From Marinilabilia salmonicolor JCM 21150 (GTDB lineage: Bacteria > Bacteroidota > Bacteroidia > Bacteroidales > Marinilabiliaceae): a stretch of 64,000 nucleotides of DNA. The notes under the pieces are model-generated. The model was not told where the DNA came from. It did not search any database and saw only the letters and a program-made list of their open reading frames with translations. The position numbers and the translations under genes were made by a program. Of this stretch, positions 8,008 through 16,798 are shown piece after piece. The stretch lies in NCBI RefSeq assembly GCF_000259075.1, contig NZ_AJKI01000063.1:86421-150420 (forward strand). The letters run 5' to 3'. Position 1 is the stretch's first letter. Each line of letters begins with the position of its first letter.

Positions 8008-9154
8008 TTCTACGTTTGCGATTTGAATTATTCCCATTACCGGTCTTATTTGGATTTTTACGGCGTTTGTTCTTACGACGTTTATTCTTAGGGTTTTTAT
8101 CATCAAAACGGGTGATGCTATCTTCCCCTACCACATTGGTATAATCGATGTCCTTCACAACGGTAACAGATGTTTCGCTGGCCAGTTTATCAATTTTTGT
8201 CCCCTTCTTATTGAATTCAATAATCTCTTTGACCCGGTCCACCGTAAGCATTACCACATTTCCGGTACTTTCGCGTCCCGAAGAAAACCACATCAGTCGT
8301 TTAAAAATATCGGTCTTAAAATGGTAATAAGTTTCGTTCTCTGTTCTCAGAGGGATATCTGTTCTCGGAAAATCTTTTTGGGCATCAATGTATGCATCCA
8401 ACTCGTAGTTGAGACAACATTTTAGTTTCCCACACTGTCCGGCAAGTTTCTGGGGATTCAGGGAAATCTCCTGATAACGCGCTGCATTGGTCGTTACCGA
8501 CACAAAATTGGTCATCCAGGTTGAACAGCACAGCTCACGTCCGCAGGGACCAATTCCCCCGATACGTCCGGCTTCCTGCCTGGCGCCAATCTGGCGCATT
8601 TCAATACGTACCTTAAATCGGTCAGCGAGCACTTTGATCAATTCCCTAAAATCAACCCTTTCATCGGCAATGTAATAGAAAATCGCTTTTGTCCGGTCTC
8701 CCTGATACTCAACATCTCCGATTTTCATATTGAGACGGAGGCGATCTGCGATGCGTCTGGACTCCAGCATGGTTTCATGCTCAAGCGCTTTGGCTTCTTC
8801 CCATTTATCAATATCAACAGGTTTGGCTTTTCTGTAAACCCGTTTAAACTCATAACTTCCGGGATCAAAGCCGTTTTTCTTCATTTGCAGAATTACCAGC
8901 TCACCCGTAAGTGTTACCTCACCAATGTCATGTCCGGGTGAAGCCTCAACGGCAACCACATCTCCCTTTTTCAGTTTCAGCTGATTGCTGTTCCGAAAAA
9001 AACTCTTACGTGTATTTTTAAACTGAACTTCCACAATATCAGTCACATTGCCCGATTGCGGGAGATCAGAAAGCCAGTCGAATACATCCAGTTTGCCACA
9101 TCGGCTGCTGCAGGTACTACACTTGCTCTCCTGCGGAATTGTTTCTTCTTCCAT
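7967..9154 (-). CDS. PSP1 domain protein (YaaT/RicT-like)
   Basis: The ATG at 9154 is preferred over the in-frame TTG at 9181, giving about 395 residues. The N-terminus is Cys-rich (CSTCSSRCGKLDVFDWL). The central PSP1 domain has VEASPGHDIGEVTLTGELV, then a Cys cluster in RELCCSTW and GKLKCCLNYE. The C-terminus is a basic, Asn/Arg/Lys-rich tail. In Firmicutes the homologue RicT/YaaT belongs to the RicAFT complex, which carries [4Fe-4S] clusters and affects RNA maturation; the conserved cysteines suggest similar chemistry here. The function in Bacteroidota is not established. The gene lies between holB and gldH, an order I recall as common in the phylum. Confidence 0.88.
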   Translation of the reverse strand: MEEETIPQESKCSTCSSRCGKLDVFDWLSDLPQSGNVTDIVEVQFKNTRKSFFRNSNQLKLKKGDVVAVEASPGHDIGEVTLTGELVILQMKKNGFDPGSYEFKRVYRKAKPVDIDKWEEAKALEHETMLESRRIADRLRLNMKIGDVEYQGDRTKAIFYYIADERVDFRELIKVLADRFKVRIEMRQIGARQEAGRIGGIGPCGRELCCSTWMTNFVSVTTNAARYQEISLNPQKLAGQCGKLKCCLNYELDAYIDAQKDFPRTDIPLRTENETYYHFKTDIFKRLMWFSSGRESTGNVVMLTVDRVKEIIEFNKKGTKIDKLASETSVTVVKDIDYTNVVGEDSITRFDDKNPKNKRRKNKRRKNPNKTGNGNNSNRKRRNDRSSNSSGNQKN

Positions 9155-9328
9155 AACATTCCTGATTTTTGAAGAGAACAAACAATTTCAGCCCAAGCCC
9201 GGGCTACATCAAGAAACCGGGATGCTTTGGCATGAAAAAATACTCCGTTGAGTACCTTAAAATCATTTGTTCTCAGGTATATAATAATAATATGGAAACC
9301 GCAAAATGCCGTTTCCGCCAGGGGGCAA

Positions 9329-10468
9329 TCAAACCAGCTTATTAGAAATTCTGAACCAACTGCTTATCTTGATTGCCATATCGAAAAGCACAAGCCTGAT
9401 GTTACCGTTCTGTTCAATGTGAGCCAAAGCCAGAGAGAACTCTTCGACCATAGACTCCACATTGCGATCGTTCACAAAAGGTTTGAACTTATCAATAAAG
9501 TTGTTCTCTGCGGGGGTGGCGTAAACCAAATCCGCTATATCATAGTTCGCGATGTAACTTTCGCGTAAAATTGCAATACAATAGAGCAATAAATTTTTCA
9601 ACCGTTCTTTAGGCAGTACTGCCAATTCATCCACCCAGTTTGAAATTTCACCCAGCTGCCCCTTGTAGGAATACCTCATGAAATTTACAAACATCTGATT
9701 AAAATACTGCTTTTCTTCACTATTCCCAATAATATCCCGGGCTTTCACAAAATCACCGCCTGAAATACGCGCCACGGTCTTTGCCTCATCCTCCGGGACT
9801 CCAAAGGCTTCCATCAATCCACGGGTCATAGAGGCATCATCTATTCGGGGAGTTTTCAACTGCTGGGTACGTGACAATATGGTAGGCAAAATGCCGGCAG
9901 GATAATCGGACACCAGAATAAAAAGAGTACGGGCGGGAGGTTCTTCCAAAATTTTAAGCAACCTGTTGGCCGCAGAATTATGCATTTTCTCCGGTTGCCA
10001 AATCACCATTATCTTATACTTACCCTCAAAATTCTTAAGACTTAACCGCTTAATAATTTCATTGCCCTCCTGTGTGTAAATCATTCCCTGACTTTTCTCT
10101 GCATTCAGAAACGAGAACCATTCATGAATGGTGAAATAGGGGCTTCTAAGAACAAATTCTCTCCATTCGGTGAGATAATCGGCACATACTGGATTCTTTT
10201 CATTTCCCCGTTTTACGATGGGAAAAACAAAATGAAAATCAGGATGAATCAGTTTGGCCATCTTTTTACAGGAAGGACAAACCCCACAAGAGTCCTGAGG
10301 TCCGGGATTGTGGCAATTAACATACTGCGCAAAAGCCAGTGCAAGAGGCATCACCCCTGCTCCGGAAGAACCGGTAAACAGCTGGGCATGACTAATCCTG
10401 TCTTCCCTGACCATCGATATCAGATGGTCTTTGGCGGGCATTTGTCCTACAACGTCTTTGAAAAGCAT
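9329..10468 (-). CDS. holB: DNA polymerase III delta-prime-like clamp loader subunit
   Basis: The start is the ATG at 10468 (379 residues, MLFKDVVGQMPAKDHL); the upstream in-frame extension lacks family similarity. The AAA+ clamp-loader domain contains a zinc-binding Cys set (CHNPGPQDSCGVCPSC), LLKILEEPPARTLFILVS, and PTILSRTQQL in the sensor 1/SRC position. The Walker A is degenerate (GSSGAGVMP, no Lys), as expected for delta-prime, which does not hydrolyse ATP. It helps load the sliding clamp at the replication fork. The PSP1 gene follows on the same strand after 174 bp. Confidence 0.88.
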   Translation of the reverse strand: MLFKDVVGQMPAKDHLISMVREDRISHAQLFTGSSGAGVMPLALAFAQYVNCHNPGPQDSCGVCPSCKKMAKLIHPDFHFVFPIVKRGNEKNPVCADYLTEWREFVLRSPYFTIHEWFSFLNAEKSQGMIYTQEGNEIIKRLSLKNFEGKYKIMVIWQPEKMHNSAANRLLKILEEPPARTLFILVSDYPAGILPTILSRTQQLKTPRIDDASMTRGLMEAFGVPEDEAKTVARISGGDFVKARDIIGNSEEKQYFNQMFVNFMRYSYKGQLGEISNWVDELAVLPKERLKNLLLYCIAILRESYIANYDIADLVYATPAENNFIDKFKPFVNDRNVESMVEEFSLALAHIEQNGNIRLVLFDMAIKISSWFRISNKLV

Positions 10469-10501
10469 AACAATCCTGACCTCTTTTATTCTGATTGAGG
10501 T

Positions 10502-10509
10502 CAAAGATA
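10502..10509 (-). promoter_or_regulatory. Possible -7 box upstream of holB
   Basis: The minus strand reads TATCTTTG, matching TAnnTTTG, 33 bp upstream of the holB ATG. No TTG is found at 19 bp, so this is a partial match. Confidence 0.4.
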
Positions 10510-10709
10510 ACAAAAACATCGGCACGTTGGATTCTAAATTATCCTCACTTTTCAGACCCAATCCCCCGGTCTATTGCTCCAATACCTTCGACCTTTTAAC
10601 TTCCTTTAGACTGATCCGCTCCATACAAAGATTTGTAATGCAGAGGCCGGGAAAATCAATAATTCGGATTAAATTAGTGGTCCATATTTCCTAACCTTCC
10701 TTATATATA

Positions 10710-10895
10710 AAACAGGTGAGGTGTAAACAGGCTGAAAGCCTGAGAGCAATAGCCCTGGGTTTAGAGTTATACCCACCCCCTTTCTCTTTATTGGTCGAGT
10801 TGTGACCAAATAAAGAGAGAGAGGAATGATTTGTTACAATTTTCCCTGGGCACTGCCCCAGGCTATTGTTTAAAGACCTTCGGCCTTTTAAAAAC
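10710..10895. repeat. Dispersed multi-hairpin repeat, copy A with an inverted partner
   Basis: The 462-bp gap between holB and the glycosyltransferase holds this repeat cluster. Copy A on the plus strand has the hairpin CAGGCTGAAAGCCTG at 10728-10742, then AGCAATAGCCCTGGG, and a long stem at about 10783-10819 (TCTCTTTATTGGTC pairing with GACCAAATAAAGAGA, one bulge). A second, inverted copy follows at about 10842-10895: read on the minus strand it gives AGGCCGAAGGTCT, then ACAATAGCC and a TGGGGC-AGT-GCCC hairpin. Copy A lacks the second hairpin seen in the copy at 39.0 kb. Related copies lie at 32.4, 32.5 and 39.0 kb. Confidence 0.85.
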
Positions 10896-10930
10896 AAAGC
10901 TTTATCAATATACCATCCACAGACTGTAAG

Positions 10931-12094
10931 ATGCCGCCACCACAAAAAACCATACTCTTTTGCCCGCTTGACTGGGGACTCGGACACATCGCCCGTGATT
11001 TGCCCCTCATCAGGGAGTTTATCCGAAACGGGCACCGGGTGGTTGTTGCCGCATCAATAAGCCTCTGCAAATGGGTTGAAAGTGAAGAACCCGGTATTGA
11101 AACAGTATTTTTCGATGGTCCGGAAATTCATTATTCAGGTAAACAGGGAGCTTTTTCAGAAATACTATTTCAATTACCGAAGTTAATGCGCTGGCCCGGC
11201 AAAGAAAAAAAACGCATCAGAGAGCTGACGGATATGGTTCATCCTGACCTGATCATTTCAGACAACCGCTATGGCGCCAGACATCCCGGTATAAATTCGG
11301 CAATCATCACCCATCAGATATGCATTCAACTTCCCCGGAATCTTAAATGGGCCGAATACCTCCTGCACCGTATGGTGAAATATTTAATTGGCAAATTTGA
11401 CCAGTGCTGGATACCCGATTTCCCAAAAGAGGACTCTCTCGCAGGGAACCTTGTCCACCAATATTCGCTTCCGTCAAACGCTGTTTTAATCGGTCCTTTG
11501 TCCCGTTTCGACAGTATTTCGCAGGAAGCCGCTCTAAACATCCCGCAACAAACCGTGCTGGGAATCATTTCGGGACCTGAACCCCAACGAAGTATTTTTG
11601 AAGAATTGCTCCAAAAAGCACTGGCAAAGCGGGAAGGTAAACACACGCTTATTAACGGACAAACCAACGGACACAAAGCAAACAAGGAAATGACCAATCC
11701 TGTTTTAATGAATCATCTGCCAACTCAGGAAATGATCCGGCTGATTCAGAATCATAAGGTTATAATTTCCCGTTCGGGTTATTCCACCATCATGGATATG
11801 TATTTTCTTAACCGAAGCATCATAATGGTCCCAACCCCGGGACAGACAGAGCAGAAATATCTTGCGCGACTTCATCATGGTCGCAGGCATCAAGAGCTAA
11901 ATCAAAACCAGATTAACGGCACAGAATTTTCAATTACAATTGACTCTCCAATAGTGCCCGGTGCCAGTTCAAAAAAGCCGTTAACCTTTCGGACTGTATT
12001 GAAATCAATTCTGCAAAACCCTTGTCAAATCACCACTATTCGACAAGAGAGACAGCCCTTCAAAACCGCCTCAAAACGTTTGTCCAAAAAATAA
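10931..12094 (+). CDS. MurG/GT28-like glycosyltransferase family protein
   Basis: A 387-residue soluble protein. The N-terminus ILFCPLDWGLGHIARDLPLI has the glycine-rich loop followed by His-Ile-x-Arg found in GT-B glycosyltransferases of the GT28 type. The C-terminal half has IISRSGYSTIMDMYFLNRSIIMVPTPGQTEQKYLA, matching the nucleotide-sugar binding motif of MurG-like enzymes (SGYSTIxD... P..GQxEQ.. A). Donor and acceptor cannot be told. The start is the first ATG after the repeat cluster. No sugar-biosynthesis neighbours are present, so the pathway is unknown. Confidence 0.75.
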   Translation: MPPPQKTILFCPLDWGLGHIARDLPLIREFIRNGHRVVVAASISLCKWVESEEPGIETVFFDGPEIHYSGKQGAFSEILFQLPKLMRWPGKEKKRIRELTDMVHPDLIISDNRYGARHPGINSAIITHQICIQLPRNLKWAEYLLHRMVKYLIGKFDQCWIPDFPKEDSLAGNLVHQYSLPSNAVLIGPLSRFDSISQEAALNIPQQTVLGIISGPEPQRSIFEELLQKALAKREGKHTLINGQTNGHKANKEMTNPVLMNHLPTQEMIRLIQNHKVIISRSGYSTIMDMYFLNRSIIMVPTPGQTEQKYLARLHHGRRHQELNQNQINGTEFSITIDSPIVPGASSKKPLTFRTVLKSILQNPCQITTIRQERQPFKTASKRLSKK

Positions 12095-12221
12095 AGCACT
12101 TCGTCACTCCCAAGAATGATTTCATAATATATTTGAGATAAAAACCAAAAACAGGAAACCTTTCTGACCGACTGACGTAACAGTTCAAAACCAGACAAAC
12201 AGACCAAAGTCAAAAACGCTT

Positions 12222-12686
12222 ATGTCATTATTTCCTGTTGCTTTTGCATTGGGGTTAACAACTGTATTAACCTACATCGTGTTGCGCAAGCTGTACCCGA
12301 AGTGGGTTAAGAAACAAGCGCAGAAAAAACTGGAATCGCGGCTTTTTCCGCAAGGATACCAACAAAAATCCGAAGTTTTAAAAACCTTCAGGAGTTTCAC
12401 AGGAGAGCGTTTTAGTGATGAGGATATTTTAGAGTATTTTTTCAAAATTAAAGGACTGCAAACAGTCGATATCAACACCAGAACAAATTACTGGGTAAAG
12501 AAATATTTATTTAGTCCCACATCTATTAAACTAAATTATTTTGAACAGGTAAAATTCTACGAAACGTTTCTGAATTACCCTGTCAAAACGGGTAATGAAA
12601 ATAGATCATTTTTCAAACCCGATAAATTTGCCCGTGAAAAAGTTAAAACAAATCGTGCTCCACAAATGAGCAACCATTTAGCATAA
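12222..12686 (+). CDS. Hypothetical protein with one N-terminal membrane segment
   Basis: A 154-residue protein that I do not recognise. Residues 3-21 (LFPVAFALGLTTVLTYIVL) form a likely membrane anchor, followed by a basic linker (KWVKKQAQKK). The rest is predicted to be cytoplasmic, with a short region SFTGERFSDEDILEYFFKIKG that looks helical. The C-terminus is basic. It stands 127 bp after the glycosyltransferase on the same strand and ends near a bidirectional terminator. Confidence 0.65.
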   Translation: MSLFPVAFALGLTTVLTYIVLRKLYPKWVKKQAQKKLESRLFPQGYQQKSEVLKTFRSFTGERFSDEDILEYFFKIKGLQTVDINTRTNYWVKKYLFSPTSIKLNYFEQVKFYETFLNYPVKTGNENRSFFKPDKFAREKVKTNRAPQMSNHLA

Positions 12687-12715
12687 AACAACTGACACAC
12701 CAGTCGGTAAAAAAC

Positions 12716-12785
12716 AAAACACCCGGTACGTATCTCACTTTATCTTCATGGCCCTTGATAGTGAAATATAACGACCGGGTGTTTT
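12716..12785. terminator. Probable bidirectional terminator with long arms
   Basis: AAAACACCCGGT at 12716-12727 and its exact reverse complement at 12774-12785 enclose 46 bp. Both strands end in T-rich tracts beyond the stem. It lies between convergent genes ending at 12686 and 12805, which suits transcription termination in both directions. The loop is unusually long. Confidence 0.6.
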
Positions 12786-12804
12786 TCCTTTATAAGAATA
12801 GAAA

Positions 12805-13656
12805 TTAGTCTTGAACAACTTCCGAATTCATAGGATGTTTAAGTCCTTTGGCGCCTACGAAAACAGCCTTTACAGATCCCACCAGTATCTTTGCCTCAAC
12901 CACAATGGGAATCCGGTTTTTATCGTCTGTAACCCACACAAACATTTTCTCACCCTCTTCAAAAATGGTTCCCTCCACCAACAAAGGTGAAAATTTCAGA
13001 CAATTAAACTCACGCCCCGATCGGTCTTTAACAGATTCTTTGCCCAGGTAACGGATGTACAACGGATGAATTTCACCATCAACAATTAAACGAATTGGTA
13101 TCCGGTCTCCTTCTTCATAACGGGAAAAATCAATTTTTCTTGCCTGATAAACCATCGATAATAAATCAAATGAGCACTCAGGCCAGTCAAAAACAGTATC
13201 CCTGTAGGCTTCTCCTCTTTTACTGATAGATGCATTTACTTTCCGGCGGGACGAATCAAAAACATAATGATGATGCGCGGTATAGGACCCTTCATTGGTA
13301 CGGCGATGAAACTCCAAAGGCTCCAGGGACAGGGGATTCACCCAAACATCAAAACTATCACGAACTTTGAAAAAAATATCGTAGGCTTTATAGGTCGCTC
13401 CATACGACCTGAAATGCAGGGCATCCTGTCCTTTCCATTGGTCCTTTGCCACCCCAAAAGTCACTTCGCCGGCATTTATCCATACAAAGCCCCAGTTATA
13501 GTAGGCATGATAGGTAACTTCTTCGCCGGGAGCAAAACTATGCACTTGATCATAACATTGCCCGAAAACATGGTTGCTCCACCCGACAAGCAAAAAAAAC
13601 ACCAACAAATTTCTCATCACAAGGAAACCAAACCACTCTTTCAACTTCTTAATCAT
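12805..13656 (-). CDS. DUF3108 domain periplasmic protein
   Basis: The 283-residue protein has a cytoplasmic basic start, a signal-like hydrophobic stretch (RNLLVFFLLVGWSNHVFG) and a mature domain of the DUF3108 type. This contains FAPGEEVTYHAYYNWGFVWINAG near the start and DLLSMVYQARK in the middle. The domain is a beta-rich fold found in proteins exported to the envelope, with no agreed function. The start ATG overlaps the stop of the upstream thiamine-binding-like gene by 4 bp, so the two are translationally coupled. Confidence 0.85.
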   Translation of the reverse strand: MIKKLKEWFGFLVMRNLLVFFLLVGWSNHVFGQCYDQVHSFAPGEEVTYHAYYNWGFVWINAGEVTFGVAKDQWKGQDALHFRSYGATYKAYDIFFKVRDSFDVWVNPLSLEPLEFHRRTNEGSYTAHHHYVFDSSRRKVNASISKRGEAYRDTVFDWPECSFDLLSMVYQARKIDFSRYEEGDRIPIRLIVDGEIHPLYIRYLGKESVKDRSGREFNCLKFSPLLVEGTIFEEGEKMFVWVTDDKNRIPIVVEAKILVGSVKAVFVGAKGLKHPMNSEVVQD

Positions 13657-13964
13657 TTGCGCACCTTTCCTAATTTTGCTTCCACAGCCTCAATTTTTGC
13701 ACTCATCCGGCCAACCGGACCTTTGCGGGCATCAATATTTATGGTTGTATAAATACGATCGGAATATGGTTCAAGTATTTTGTAAGCATCATTCACCACC
13801 CTTAAAGCCTCCTCCATAGTCTCTGTTTCGATAGATGTCCCCATCGGATTCAACTTATAATTAACACCTGAATGATGCAGGAAATCAATCACTTTTGAGA
13901 CATATTCACTAACACTTGCTCCCTTGTCAGTAGGAAACATTGCAAAATTAAGCAATACAGACAT
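13653..13964 (-). CDS. MTH1187 family thiamine-binding-like protein
   Basis: A 103-residue protein of the MTH1187/YkoF-like fold: MSVLLNFAMFPTDKG at the start, NPMGTSIETETMEEAL in the middle, and RIYTTINIDARKG at the strand that forms the oligomer interface. Members bind thiamine or a related ligand, but their physiological role is unclear. It is 3 bp from the upstream Ig-like lipoprotein gene and overlaps the DUF3108 gene by 4 bp, making a three-gene operon. Confidence 0.85.
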   Translation of the reverse strand: MSVLLNFAMFPTDKGASVSEYVSKVIDFLHHSGVNYKLNPMGTSIETETMEEALRVVNDAYKILEPYSDRIYTTINIDARKGPVGRMSAKIEAVEAKLGKVRK

Positions 13965-13967
13965 AAG

Positions 13968-15800
13968 CTACCTTCTGTTAGAATTCCGGTTATTTTTCTT
14001 CACCCGGTTTCGATTTACAAAATCATATACCTTATACTCATTGATATCCCATGGCACCATTTGGTCCCAGTTGGCCCGAATTTCTATCACATCCGGATAA
14101 TAAAGCATCCTCTCCGGTTGTTTTTCTTCCGGGAAATTTCCTGTATCCCATTTGCCGTTCCTGTTTACATCCTCCAGCAAGCGGAGGAAATATTTCCCCG
14201 GCTTAACATATCTGAAGGCGAGCTTTCCGTTTTGAGGCAAAATGCCCTGTCGCACCACACTTTCCTGATTATCCAACACCTGCAGAACAGCATCAGCAGG
14301 CATTCCGGAAACATCCACATATAATGTTCCATAAGTATCCTCCTGTTTAACAGTCAGATTTCCTTTCAAAGGAACATTAACCCTGCCATAAATATCCCTG
14401 AACGCAGCTGAGTCAACCGTCAGCTGATACTTCATTCCGGGTTGCCAGTCATGAATCAGCATAAACTGACGAATGCGAACGGAATCCTGCCGCAAATCAA
14501 ATGCAACGGGACTGTAAACGGTATCTACCAGAACCGACAACTCAATTGAATCAAGATAGACATCAGCCAGTGGAGCAGGAAAATTAAAATAAGGATTACT
14601 ACCAATTTCAAGGTTTCCTCCAGGACTACGAACGCTCAAAGGTTCAGCTCCGGTTGTTTTTTCTTCATCATCCCTCCTGTTACGTCTCCGCTCCTCCACT
14701 GTTCGGTGAAACATGTTAAGCGTATCTCGTTTGTCCACAAAATTCTTCAGTGAATCCAGAACAGGATAGACAATCTCCACTGAAAGTGAATCACGGGCAA
14801 TCAAAGAACTATCGCTAAGCCACACCATCACCGTATCATTTTGAGGTGTTCCCTCATAAACAAACCAATCTTCCCTTTCAGGCATAGCATTGATAACATC
14901 AACTTCAAGTTTCTTTTCAAGACTTCTGTTGAAAAAGAAATCCAGCCGATGACGATCCTTTCTGCCTCTTGAATCCAGATATTGTTCTTTGTAATCTTCC
15001 TGGAACAAAAACAGTTTCAGACTATCAGGAATATAGGCAAGTTCTTTGGTAATAAGCACCGTATCGAGAGTCACCGAATCGGTAAAAAGGGAGTCAATCC
15101 TGTCGCGGTACTCAAAAGAAGGTTCCACCGGTTCGTTGAGCCATGCAATTCTTTCGCCGGGCTGATCAAATTTATAATCCCTGTTCATATCCTCCAGGGC
15201 ATAAATCCGGTATTCACCCCCGGCCAGGTTTCTGATGGTAAACTCTCCCAGCTCATTCGTCTTGGCCACACGGGGAGGCACAACATTAGTCAGGGCAGTG
15301 TCCGTAAGATTGGTATGAGCCATGACCATCACGCCGGCAATGGGAGCATGTGAGAAGGCATCAAAAACATGCCCCGAAACTTCCAGGGAGTCCTGCGTCT
15401 CTCCTGTTGAAAAAGAGAAAGCAAACCCCTCCAGCACATTTCCTTCATTGTTATCCTGAATCGCATCGGCAAAATCGATGGTATATGTAGCCCCGGGCTG
15501 TAATTCCTCCTCAAAAGAAACCGTTACCTTGTTTCCCATACCTCTGATTACAGGTGGAGTGTTTAACGGAGGAGAAACCACCACTTTCTGAAAAGCATCT
15601 TTAAGAACAATCAGTTCATTAAATTCCATAACAATTTCATCTCCGTCAAAATTGGTGGCATTAAGTGATGGTGTGGAACTAACCATCACGGGAGGCGTTT
15701 CATCAGCTGGGCCTCCCTCCGGATATCCGATATTGGCACATTGAGAAAACCCAAGAAACAATAAAATGACAACAACAAAAAAAGAAATATTTTTAAGCAT
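13968..15800 (-). CDS. Ig-like (Big_5) domain lipoprotein
   Basis: The 610-residue protein has a lipoprotein signal with lipobox GFSQC (Cys21), followed by NIGYPEGGPADETPP. The first domain (about 30-135) is a bacterial Ig-like Big_5 domain of the type ending in FAFSFSTG. Next comes a carboxypeptidase-regulatory-like beta-sandwich (VSGHVFDAF... LGEFTIRNLAGGEYRIYALED). The rest is further beta-rich repeats, and a similar FLRLLEDVNRNGKWD sandwich lies near the C-terminus. It probably sits at the outer membrane surface or periplasm as a structural or binding protein. It is the first gene of an operon with the MTH1187 and DUF3108 genes. Confidence 0.8.
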   Translation of the reverse strand: MLKNISFFVVVILLFLGFSQCANIGYPEGGPADETPPVMVSSTPSLNATNFDGDEIVMEFNELIVLKDAFQKVVVSPPLNTPPVIRGMGNKVTVSFEEELQPGATYTIDFADAIQDNNEGNVLEGFAFSFSTGETQDSLEVSGHVFDAFSHAPIAGVMVMAHTNLTDTALTNVVPPRVAKTNELGEFTIRNLAGGEYRIYALEDMNRDYKFDQPGERIAWLNEPVEPSFEYRDRIDSLFTDSVTLDTVLITKELAYIPDSLKLFLFQEDYKEQYLDSRGRKDRHRLDFFFNRSLEKKLEVDVINAMPEREDWFVYEGTPQNDTVMVWLSDSSLIARDSLSVEIVYPVLDSLKNFVDKRDTLNMFHRTVEERRRNRRDDEEKTTGAEPLSVRSPGGNLEIGSNPYFNFPAPLADVYLDSIELSVLVDTVYSPVAFDLRQDSVRIRQFMLIHDWQPGMKYQLTVDSAAFRDIYGRVNVPLKGNLTVKQEDTYGTLYVDVSGMPADAVLQVLDNQESVVRQGILPQNGKLAFRYVKPGKYFLRLLEDVNRNGKWDTGNFPEEKQPERMLYYPDVIEIRANWDQMVPWDINEYKVYDFVNRNRVKKNNRNSNRR

Positions 15801-15829
15801 CAGACGTTTATTTTCGGTAAAGAACAGGA

Positions 15830-15837
15830 CAAAGTTA
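15830..15837 (-). promoter_or_regulatory. Possible -7 box for the Ig-like lipoprotein operon
   Basis: The minus strand reads TAACTTTG, matching TAnnTTTG, 29 bp upstream of the lipoprotein ATG. No TTG was seen at 19 bp. It lies back-to-back with the plus-strand box at 15859. Confidence 0.4.
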
Positions 15838-15858
15838 GACTAAAATGATGAAACTTTT

Positions 15859-15866
15859 TAAATTTG
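15859..15866 (+). promoter_or_regulatory. Possible -7 box for the coiled-coil gene
   Basis: TAAATTTG matches TAnnTTTG, 24 bp upstream of the ATG at 15891. No good -33 TTG was seen. The divergent box at 15830-15837 is only 21 bp away. Confidence 0.4.
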
Positions 15867-15890
15867 TCCGGCATTCAATAAACAAAAACC

Positions 15891-16784
15891 ATGCAAACTC
15901 AGGAAACAAACAATAACGGAACAAAAAGACCACTGTTTATAGCTCTTGCGATATCCGCTTTATTACTCATTGTCATTGCCATACTTTACATAAGCCAAAG
16001 TGTGGAAATGAAAGAAGTGGTGGAAGAAATGACCATAGAGAAAGAGATTCTTACCGAAGAGTATCAGGATCTGGCTTTAGGGTACGACTCTCTTGAATCT
16101 ACCAGCGACACCCTAAATACGATGCTGGAGCAGGAAAGACAAAAGGTGGAACATCTGATTGAAGAAATAAAAACCATCAAAGCCACCAATGCATCCAGGA
16201 TGAGGGAGTTACGCAAAGAACTTTCCACCATGCGGGGGGTACTGAAAAGTTATGTACACCAAATTGACAGCCTCAACCAGCTGAACGAAGAACTTAAGCA
16301 GGAAAACAAACAATACCAGCAACAATACTCACGCATTCAGAACTCATACCGGGAGCTGGAAGGGGTTAAAGAAGAACTTGAAGGAAAGGTGGAAGTTGCA
16401 AGCCGTCTGGAAACTGTGGGAATAAGAGCAACAGGGCTGAACACCCGCGGCCGGACCACTGACCGGACGAGCAGAATTGACAAACTGGAAGTATGCTTCA
16501 CCATTCTCAAAAACGTCACGGCCCCTGTGGGTATTAAGCCTTTTTATATAAGGATTGAACGACCCGACGGGCAATTACTGCTTCACAGCCGGGACGACCT
16601 TTTCGACTTCGAAGACTCTGAGATCAATTTCTCGGCCATGAGAGATGTCGAGTATGGAGGCGAGGAAATGGAAATCTGCATTTATTACAATGTGGATATG
16701 GGGGAACTTATGCCGGGAGTTTATACCGTAGATTTATTTGCAGATGGAGCCAACATTGGCCGGCACTCATTCGAACTTGATTAA
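15891..16784 (+). CDS. Membrane-anchored coiled-coil protein of unknown function
   Basis: The 297-residue protein has a short cytoplasmic N-terminus rich in Asn and Thr, one membrane segment (LFIALAISALLLIVIAILYI, about 15-34), then a long heptad-rich coiled coil to about residue 175 (many Glu, Lys, Leu). The last 110 residues form a compact beta-rich domain (KLEVCFTILKN to GRHSFELD). The layout suggests a periplasmic spacer that presents the C-terminal domain. I recognise no named family. It converges with metA, with a 14-bp gap. Confidence 0.75.
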   Translation: MQTQETNNNGTKRPLFIALAISALLLIVIAILYISQSVEMKEVVEEMTIEKEILTEEYQDLALGYDSLESTSDTLNTMLEQERQKVEHLIEEIKTIKATNASRMRELRKELSTMRGVLKSYVHQIDSLNQLNEELKQENKQYQQQYSRIQNSYRELEGVKEELEGKVEVASRLETVGIRATGLNTRGRTTDRTSRIDKLEVCFTILKNVTAPVGIKPFYIRIERPDGQLLLHSRDDLFDFEDSEINFSAMRDVEYGGEEMEICIYYNVDMGELMPGVYTVDLFADGANIGRHSFELD

Positions 16785-16798
16785 ACACCGTGGGTTCA

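Noticed and set aside
10691..11035. Minus-strand ORF of 114 residues over the repeat cluster
   Set aside because: Its C-terminal part is the translated repeat (similar peptide at 39.0 kb), and its N-terminal part is antisense to the glycosyltransferase gene.
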